The translations under genes and the position numbers were made by a program. From NCBI GenBank assembly GCA_016271365.2, contig CM057456.1, positions 891,680,001-891,744,000 of the forward strand: a stretch of 64,000 bases of DNA. Direction: 5' to 3'. Origin of the DNA: Neoceratodus forsteri (lineage: Eukaryota > Chordata > Ceratodontiformes > Ceratodontidae). Shown one piece after another: positions 57,708 to 64,000 of this stretch (the stretch's first letter is position 1; the number at the start of each line of letters is the position of its first letter). The notes under the pieces are model-generated. The model saw nothing but the letters and a program-made list of their open reading frames with translations, did no database searches and was not told the DNA's origin.

Positions 57708-58443
57708 TCAACCTCCTTTCCAGATTGCAAACGTTGGATGGTGATTACTGATGCAGTCTGATATTAGACAACTGGCAACAATATGCTCCTGTCTATTGGT
57801 TAAAAAGCAGTCTAACAGAGTGCTTCTATTAGATTTTAGGTTAAGGCGAGTAAGATTAGTTATTAGTTGCCGCAGGCCTGAATCCAGGAGCGCAGTCTCA
57901 TATTTAAAACTATCTTTACCCATCCAGTTGAAATTAAAATCACCCATTACCAATAATTCTATTTTGCCATAGGTGATCACTAATTCAATAAAGTCCTGAA
58001 ACCCCATCTTATTATTTTTGGGAGGATTATAAATACAATAAATATATAACTTTTTAAGTGCTCCCAACTGACTTTTAGCCCTAAGTGCACGAGTCAATAA
58101 TGACTTAGCTCAGCTTGAGTACGGGGTTCAGCTGACAATTTTTGATATAGAACATAACCCTTCCCCCTATGCCCTTCTCCCTGTCCTTTCTGTAAACTCG
58201 ATATTCTGGTAAAACCAATTCGTTATCAGGAACTGTAGGGTGAAGCCATGTTTCGGATATTGCTAGTATATCTGGCCTACAATAATTAACCCAGACCTCT
58301 ATTTTATGTAACTTGGGGGCAATACTTCTTGCATGGAAGCGGAAAATTTTAAGGCCTCCTTTTACAGTCAAAAAGTAATCTGTACTGGTGTCAGTAATGT
58401 CAGCCATAGGTCCTGGATTCAGTTCTATGTCCCCTGCTAGCAT
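57708..58443 (-). CDS. LINE-I endonuclease with N-terminal 2A-like motif
   Basis: Two frames (58443-58105 and 58097-57708). The first starts MLAGDIELNPGPMADITD, where DIELNPGP fits the D-x-E-x-N-P-G-P consensus of 2A-like ribosome-skipping peptides. Then come ISETWLHPTVPDNELVLPEY (catalytic Glu) and DREKGIGGRVMFYIKN. The second has LYIYCIYNPPKNNKMGFQDF, LLVMGDFNFNWMGKDSFKYE and SDCISNHHPTFAIW, where the SDH equivalent reads SNHH. A single frameshift separates the two. Confidence 0.83.
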
Positions 58444-58757
58444 AAGTAACTAGATAATAATTGCTGGTGTGAGGCAGACTTATGCCTAAACAAATACATG
58501 TGGATTTTCTTGTGGAAAAGCCTATATGATATGCCAGTCTTATGAAGAATGCCAAATATGCCAAACAGGTGTGTAATATTAAGAGAATCGCTGGCTTCTA
58601 TGGGAGTGTTAACCTCTTCTTCCCTTGCCCACCTCATATGATGATGATTGACAGACTGAGCTAGCAGAGTGTCAGAATCAAATACACAATGCACACTGAA
58701 CTCAAACATAAACCTCGTACAGCCATAATTGAAAGGCAAAAAAGGCATTACTATCAA
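58444..58757 (-). pseudogene. LINE-I region upstream of the 2A-like motif
   Basis: The frame reads through about 100 codons (YGCTRFMFEFSVHCVFDSD, NITHLFGIFGILHKTGISYR, HKKIHMYLFRHKSASHQQLL). It ends at a stop that lies one frame away from the 2A-like stretch. In related L2-type LINEs a short hydrophobic-to-basic leader precedes the 2A motif, so a one-base shift probably separates them here. There is no known function beyond that. Confidence 0.5.
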
Positions 58758-58796
58758 ATAAATGCATCTAAAATGCCATACAGCCAGTTAATTATG

Positions 58797-59225
58797 TTAG
58801 TGTCAGTGGCTCAGCAGGTAGCACACTCGCCTCTGAGGCTGGGAGATCAGAAGGCTGTAGGTTCTATATCCACATCAGTTACTTGAGTTAAATCCCAGTA
58901 TTGACACTGTAGTGCAGCATGAGAGGGGTGCTGTGCTCCTTGGGTGCCGTCTTCCGGATGAGACATTAAACCAAGTTCCCATCTTCCTGCTCTGGTGGTA
59001 GTTCAGGTGGATGTTAAAGATCCCATGGCACTTCTCGAGAAGACTAGGGGAAGTTTCTCTGTGTCCTGACAAATCCCCATTCACTAAAAATACTATCAAC
59101 AGCTTAATCTGGTTCAAGGTCAGTTAGCATTCATCTGTATCCCCCTCCCCCGGGTCGTGCCTGAAAATAGGCAGAATTTGTCTAGTGCATTTACCCGGTC
59201 AGCAAAAACTAAATAAATATAAAAC
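58797..59225 (+). mobile_element. tRNA-derived SINE with a conserved central domain
   Basis: The A-box-like 'gtggctcagcaggtagcaca' and B-box-like 'ggttctatatcc' form the head. The body contains 'gggtgccgtcttccggatga', 'gatgttaaagatcccatggc' and 'gagaagactaggggaag', a central block I associate with widespread vertebrate SINEs. The tail 'cgtgcctgaaaataggcag ... acccggtcagcaaaa' matches the LINE-H 3' end. It is about 430 bp and looks full length. Confidence 0.78.
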
Positions 59226-59626
59226 CTTGTGGCTAGAATATCAGTAAAAAAACAGGCACTAAATTGGATACACTAGCCTAAAAGTTTGTCTGGTATAAAG
59301 AAATGTCTATAAAGAAAAATCCAATGGATCACCCAAAGCACTACAGATTACCTCTTAGTCACCTTAGTTATCTAGTGGTAGATCAAGGCCAATATAATAT
59401 GCCAAGAGCCATGGGGGTGTTAATGGATTACTCCAGCAGGTTGTGGGTATATACCAAAAAAGGAGGTCTATATCTTGGAGGTAACCCAGACAGCAGCGAA
59501 TACAGCGCATCAAAGTGATACAAAAAAAATTATGAAATCTAAACAGATGTGGGATGAATTTACAAATTAAAATGACAGCTGAAATGGAAAAGTACCTTGA
59601 TTTCTGTGAAAACGGAGAGCATAGAC
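59226..59626 (+). other. Coding-like stretch of unknown origin
   Basis: An open frame at 59300-59516 reads SIKKNPMDHPKHYRLPLSHL, YLVVDQGQYNMPRAMGVLMD and LWVYTKKGGLYLGGNPD. Shifted frames follow (MTAEMEKYLDFCENGEH). I recognise no domain. It is cut on the right by DIRS-J. It could be a transposon ORF remnant related to 45126-45620, or chance. Confidence 0.3.
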
Positions 59627-59830
59627 GAAAAAATTACTCACCTTAGTAATGTTGTTTCTTCTAATGGAGTCTTGCTGTATTCTGACAATAGCAGTGAGTC
59701 CCAACCTTCGAACTGCCCCAGAGATGAAAGAGTTAACTTTCCATGCCAGGCATGGAACACTGAGCTCGAGCTCGGTTGAGACTCTGTCTGTTGTTCTTCA
59801 AACTCAAACCGTCGGATCTTTACGAGCTAA
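59627..59830. repeat. DIRS-J left inverted terminal repeat
   Basis: It begins 'gaaaaaattactcacc' and is almost identical to the left end of DIRS-D (18141 on) for its first 60 bases. The right partner is outside the window. Confidence 0.8.
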
Positions 59831-60082
59831 ACTCACTAAGGCCCTGTGTGGAAGCTGTAAACCTACACTAGCCAACTGGCTACTAAACATAAAAACACAT
59901 TTTTTGGTCCCGGAACAAAGACTCAAGTCAGGAGACCCAAAAAAATGAAAAACACAACACCCACTCACCCCAAGAAAAAGGGGGTGAAAACAACAAGGTG
60001 GGCACCTACTGAGTGCCAACACTGTACTGTCCACCCACATCCCAAAAACAGAGGTTCTAAGAGGGGCAGGCAGGGGGGAGGT

Positions 60083-60180
60083 CAGAATACAGCAAGACTC
60101 CATTAGAAGAAACAACATTACTAAGGTGAGTAATTTTTTCTTCAAACAACATGAAGTCTTGCTGTATTCTGACAATAGCA
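60083..60180. repeat. DIRS-J internal complementary region
   Basis: 'agaatacagcaagactccat ... gagtaattttttc' is the exact reverse complement of the left end. 'ttcaaacaacatgaagtctt' and what follows should be that of the unseen right end. Confidence 0.87.
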
Positions 60181-60222
60181 GACTACAAAGCAGTACCTTC
60201 ATGGAGGAGGGACAGAACCTAC

Positions 60223-61250
60223 TTAGGAATAGGCTCTGAAGCACAGCTTGTGTAAACCGAGCATCACTCCTAGCCTGGATATCCAGGAGTAATGCTTAGT
60301 AAAGTGTGAACTGTTTTCCAGGTAGCTGCTTGACATATCTCTAGAATAGGATGTCCCTGGCAGCAGCCAGGAAGCAGCTGTACCTCTGGTAGAGTGAGCC
60401 TCAGGCCTGAGGGTGGAATCTACCCAGTTTTTCATAACAAAATTGGATACAAGAGACAATCCACCTGGCAATGAATCTTTAGTGGCAGGTTTCCCTTACC
60501 AACCTCGCCATAAGTAAGGAAGAGTTGGAGGGAGTCAAACCTGTGACCCTAGGTACGCTCTATGTAGTAGCTAAGGGCTCTTTTCACATCTAAACTGTGC
60601 AGCCTCCTCTCACCAGAGGAGGAATGGTCAGTGAAGTACACTGGAAGAGACATAGACTGATTAAGGTGGAAATCTGAAACCACCTTAGGCAAGAACTTCC
60701 CGTTAATCCTGAGGACCACCTTATCTCTATGAAAGAAGATAAAATCAGGCTCCACTGACAAAGCTTGTAATTCACTTATGTGTGTCTAGCAGAAGTGATG
60801 GCTACCAGAAACACAGTTTTCCAAGTCAAGTACTTAAGCTCTGCTGAGGACAAAGGCTCAAAAGGGGGTTGCATAAGCTGAGCAATGCAAACATTAAGGT
60901 CCCAGGCAGGGGCAGGGTCCCTGAATGGAGGGTTGGTGTGAAGTAATCCCTTGAAAAACTTGGAGAATACAGGGTGAGCTGAAAGAGAAGAGGGCTTACC
61001 TGCTGAAATAAAGGTAGACACAGCTGCCAGATGCACTTTCAATGTAGCTGGTCTCAGCCCCAAGCTATTTAAGTGGACCATATAATCAAGGACTGTGGTC
61101 AAATCAGCAGACTCTGGGGAAATATGCTTCCCAGAGCACCATATGGAAAAACTTTTCCATTTGGAATTATAAGTAGCCCTGGTGGAAGGTTTTCTAGAAG
61201 CCTTCAGGATATCCATTACACCTTGGGAGAGGTGTAAATCAGCAAACTCT
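60223..61250 (-). pseudogene. DIRS-J tyrosine recombinase, broken
   Basis: The N-terminal part (61250-60776) has ATLKVHLAAVSTFISAGKPS and KYLTWKTVFLVAITSARHT, after which a frame break removes the box I Arg-Ile-Ser-Glu continuation. Middle and end pieces (60761-60549 and 60471-60223) include FLPKVVSDFHLNQSMSLPVY, AHSTRGTAASWLLPG and HFTKHYSWISR. The catalytic H-x-x-R and Tyr codons survive, but in separate frames. Confidence 0.78.
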
Positions 61251-61256
61251 AACTCT

Positions 61257-62291
61257 TCAAGAGCCAGGCCTTGAGATTGAGAGATTTGAGGTTCGGGGTA
61301 CCAAACCCTCCCATGAGCACAGGTTAACAGGTTGTAATTCCTGGGAAGACACAGGGGAAGATGGACTGCTAAGGACAGTAGGAGTGGATACCAGGGCTGT
61401 CTGGCCCAGTCTGGAGCAATCAGGATCATCTTGCAGGGTTGAGATCTGATTTTGACTTGCACTTTGAACAAGAGAGGGAAGGGGGGAAAAGCATAGAGAA
61501 ACTTCCCCTCCCAATTGAGAACTAAGGCATCCAGGGGGACTGAGCCCAACACTGGGGGCCTGCAGCAAAAAAGGGGAAGTTGGTGATTGTCTGGGGCTGC
61601 AAAAAGATCTATCTGCAGAGTGCCCCATCTGGAAAAATATCACCTCCAAGACCAGGGGGTCCAGTGACCATTCGTGATGGCCCTGGGAAATCCTGCTGAG
61701 AGCATCTGCCAGGACATTGGCCTTGCCTGGGAGGTGAACTGCCGTGAGGGAGGTGTTCAGGGAGTAAGCCAGAGACCACAACTTCATTGCTTCGGTGCGC
61801 AAGGCCGTAGACCGAGTGCCTCCTTGCTTGTCGATGTACCACATTGTGGTGGTGTTGTCTGTTCTGACCTGTACAGCTTTGTTCTGAACAGATTTGGAAA
61901 AAGCTTGAAGTGCTAGAAATACTGCTCTGAGCTCCAACAGATTGATGTGGAGCAGAGATTCCTGAGGGGACCACAACCCCTGGGTGGTGAGGTCGCCCAT
62001 GTGAGCCCCCCACTCCAAGAGGGAGGCATCTGTAGTAAGGATTAAAGAGTGAGACTGAGTGACAAAGGGAACCCCTTGTCTCAGATTGTTCTGATCCTGC
62101 CACCACTGTAGGATCTGGATCAGGGTTCGAGTTACTGGGATCAACTTGGTCAGAGGGTCCTTCCTTTGAGACCAAAAGGCTCTCAAATGGAACTGAATGT
62201 CCCTCATCTGAAATCTTGCTCCCTGCTCTACAGCTGTAGAAGCAGCCATGTGCCCCAGGAGCTGCAGAAAATGCCTTGCTGGTCGAGACAC
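61257..62291 (-). CDS. DIRS-J RNase H region
   Basis: A 344-codon open frame. It has RFQMRDIQFHLRAFWSQRKD, LILTTDASLLEWGAHMGDLT (first Asp), NLLELRAVFLALQAF (Glu), VQVRTDNTTTMWYIDKQGG (second Asp) and PGKANVLADALSRISQ. The tail beyond LEVIFFQMGHS is shifted relative to the shared DIRS block, which another frame (61552-61400) carries as MILIAPDWARQPWYPLLLS. Confidence 0.82.
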   Translation of the reverse strand: MSRPARHFLQLLGHMAASTAVEQGARFQMRDIQFHLRAFWSQRKDPLTKLIPVTRTLIQILQWWQDQNNLRQGVPFVTQSHSLILTTDASLLEWGAHMGDLTTQGLWSPQESLLHINLLELRAVFLALQAFSKSVQNKAVQVRTDNTTTMWYIDKQGGTRSTALRTEAMKLWSLAYSLNTSLTAVHLPGKANVLADALSRISQGHHEWSLDPLVLEVIFFQMGHSADRSFCSPRQSPTSPFLLQAPSVGLSPPGCLSSQLGGEVSLCFSPLPSLVQSASQNQISTLQDDPDCSRLGQTALVSTPTVLSSPSSPVSSQELQPVNLCSWEGLVPRTSNLSISRPGS

Positions 62292-62429
62292 CTGCAGGGT
62301 GAATGAGGAGGCCAGAGAGACCAGGGTACTTGCCCTGTCCAGGGGAAGGAAGGCTCTGGCCTTCTCTGTGTCTAGCTCTGCACCTATGAAGGTGAGGAGC
62401 TGGATAGGCTCTAGAACTGACTTTGGAAG

Positions 62430-62886
62430 ATTTAGAAGGAAAACCCAAGGAAGTGAGAAGTTGCTGAGTTATCTGTAAGTGTAACTTGACTTGGTCTGGG
62501 GACTGGCTTACTATGAGCCAGTCGTCCAGGTAAGGGAAGATGGCAATCTTCTGCCTTCTTAGAGAAGCAACTACCACTGCCAGGCATTTTGTGAATACCC
62601 TTGGAGCACAGGTGAGGCCAAAGGGCATTGCTCTGAAATGGTAATAGCCTGAGGGCAGCTCGAACCTGAGGTACTTTCGATGGGAGCTTCTGACGAGAAT
62701 ATGGAAGTAGGCATCCTTGAGGTCCAGGGACACTAGCCAGTCCCCTGGCCTTAGAGAGGGTAGAATAATTCTCAGAGTCACCATTTTGAATTTTGGTTTT
62801 AAAAGGTGCTTGTTTAAGTATCTGAGATCCAGGATGGGCCGCCATTCTCCTGTCTTTTTTGGGGTAAGGAAGTACCTGGAGTACAA
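62430..62886 (-). CDS. DIRS-J reverse transcriptase
   Basis: The frame has RYFLTPKKTGEWRPILDLRY, WLVSLDLKDAYFHILVRSSH (motif A), HFRAMPFGLTCAPRVFTKCL and IAIFPYLDDWLIVSQSPDQ (YLDD at 62521-62532). No stop interrupts it. It leaves frame near 62440, before RNase H. Confidence 0.84.
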
Positions 62887-63144
62887 CCCTTTGCCCTAGT
62901 GTAGGAGTGGAACCCTTTCCACAGCTCTGAGAGCTAGAGGAAGAGACCCTGCCTCTAAGGCAAGTGCCTCTGATGGACTTGCAGGAAAGGATCTGTTCTC
63001 ATCTTTGGAAACTTTTGAAGCTGAGAACCAGTCCCTGGCTTACTACTTCCAGGACCCATTTGTCTGATGTCAGAGACCCCAGTCCTGGACAAAGTAAGCC
63101 AGCCTGCCCCTACAGGTAGTTGAGAATCGGCCCTGGCAACCCCA

Positions 63145-64000
63145 TCAGGGTGTCTGTTTGGCAGGGGCTTTGGGCTGAGGGGTGCAAGCAGGCCTGCTTG
63201 TACCCCGTCTGCCTCTCCCTCTAAAGAACCCCCTCTGGGCATAAGCAGAAGAGGAGGCCTGGGCTTGGTAAAAAGGCCTATGAAAAGGCCTGCCCCTGCC
63301 CCTGGGAAGCTGCCTTTGAGGAGTGGCCTGCCTTTCCTTGGCCTGTGCACTCCTATAGGTGGTCCTATACTCATCCATTTTCTTCATATAATTCTCTGTT
63401 TGCTTCCCAGAGAATTACCCACGACAGGAAAATCCATGGCCTTAGTCTGGGTATCCTATGACAGTCTAGTACATCTGAGCCAAGCCATTCTTCGAAGTGC
63501 CACAGATGTAGCCATGAGGAGTCTACTGCAGCATGGAATTGCACCTTGGATGCCTCAATACCATCAGCAGCCACCTGCTCCAGCTCCTTGGCAAGCTGGC
63601 CAGGGACCTGTTTTGCTAGGGCCATAACAGTGTCCCATCTGGATTTTTGATACCTAGCAGTATAGGCCATATAATTGGCCTGTCTGAGTCCCAAGGATGC
63701 TGCCATGTACTGTTTCTTTGCCATGGCATCAATCCTCCTGGAGTCCTTGTCCGGGGGGTGTGAAGCCAAGGGAATGTTTGCCTTATCACAGGCTGCAGCC
63801 TGCACTACCCCAACATGGCTGCATTGTTGTGTAAGGAACTCCGTGTCAGAGCCTGACAATGTATACCTCTTGTCCATTCTCTTATCCACAGGAGGTACAG
63901 TGTTAGGAGTTTTTAAAATCTTAAATGTCTGTTTCCCAAAAGATTTGTGCAAGGGAATAGTCAGCCTCCTAGACTCTGGGATATCCATCATTTCCACATA
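63145..64000 (-). pseudogene. DIRS-J gag-like ORF, C-terminal part
   Basis: The frame from the window edge reads MEMMDIPESRRLTIPLHKSF, CSHVGVVQAAACDKANIPLA, SLGLRQANYMAYTARYQKSR and GIEASKVQFHAAVDSSW. A frameshift follows. The end has KKMDEYRTTYRSAQAKERQA, RGRGRPFHRPFYQAQASSSA and RGFFRGRGRRGT, an RG-rich tail suited to RNA binding. The start and zinc-knuckle-like motif lie beyond 64000. Confidence 0.75.

Larger units (their letters stand above)
55871..58760 (-). mobile_element. LINE-I, L2-like LINE with a 2A-like motif
   Basis: Minus-strand frames, in order from the right: a leader protein region (58757-58440), the 2A-like motif (58408-58440), APE endonuclease (58400-57708), linker (57707-57290) and RT (57224-55871, with a SINE inserted at 56396-56607). 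RT pieces include AVFMDLTKAFDLVDHTIL, the Q-G-S-I-L-G-P block and, near the left edge, a KYLGI-like stretch. The 3' end is missing: DIRS-G abuts it, and 45126-45620 does not continue it. A (TTTA)n run at 57280-57302 has entered the linker. Confidence 0.82.
59627..64000 (-). mobile_element. DIRS-J, DIRS copy running off the window
   Basis: The left inverted terminal repeat is at 59627-59830, and the internal complementary region is at 60083-60180. From right to left there are gag (cut by the window edge, from 64000 to 63145), RT (62886-62430), RNase H (62291-61500), the DIRS-specific block (to 61257) and recombinase (61250-60223). The family is that of D and G. The polymerase is well preserved, with one frameshift between RT and RNase H. 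The right inverted repeat lies beyond 64000. Confidence 0.88.

Overview
This window is vertebrate nuclear DNA from a large, repeat-rich genome. I read it as about 64 kb from inside one protein-coding gene on the minus strand whose introns are packed with nested retrotransposons. Two short stretches with canonical splice sites and matching phase (30996-31109 and 11242-11445) encode residues I recognise as consecutive exons of TMEM245, a multi-pass membrane protein. The dense load of DIRS-type tyrosine-recombinase retrotransposons, with L2-like, CR1-like and L1 LINEs and tRNA-derived SINEs, fits an amphibian (caecilian or salamander) best. A lungfish is possible. The species cannot be fixed from sequence reading alone.

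Layout. 1-4482: unclassified intron with TA microsatellites, one exon-like ORF, a CR1 3' fragment and a hairpin. 4483-10980: DIRS-A (minus), carrying an L2 3' fragment. 11242-11445: TMEM245 exon. 11446-14521: unclassified GC-rich and homopolymer DNA, then an array of palindromic ~295-bp units. 14530-29562: one L2-like LINE (LINE-K, plus) split into three pieces by DIRS-C (15962-22088) and DIRS-B (22353-28747). DIRS-C is itself split by DIRS-D (18141 to about 20235, plus). 30996-31109: upstream TMEM245 exon. 31245-33172: CR1 3' fragment (minus), two tandem tRNA-like SINE units and an L2-type tail. 33173-45125: DIRS-F (minus), split by an L1 (33973-41404, plus) with a 14-bp target-site duplication. 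The L1 ORF1 is split in turn by LINE-E (minus), of the same family as LINE-K. 45621-55870: DIRS-G (minus), split at its gag start by LINE-H (plus), an L2 with duplicated 5' blocks. 55871-58760: LINE-I (minus), an L2-like element with a 2A-like motif and a MIR-like SINE inserted in its RT. 58797-59225: another tRNA-derived SINE. 59627-64000: DIRS-J (minus), running off the window.

Six of the seven DIRS copies show terminal inverted repeats and/or the internal complementary region expected of this order. They fall into three families by end sequence (A/B, C/F, D/G/J). Each autonomous copy runs gag, RT, RNase H, tyrosine recombinase on the minus strand, the same strand as the host gene. Most copies are damaged. 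DIRS-B and DIRS-J are the best preserved as whole polymerases, and DIRS-G keeps an open recombinase. I found no CRISPR array, operon or new defence-type system. The unusual items are a gag segment copied into the RT of DIRS-B, gag-only DIRS copies, the palindromic array, the 2A-like motif, and one 3' tail shared by LINEs and several unrelated SINEs.
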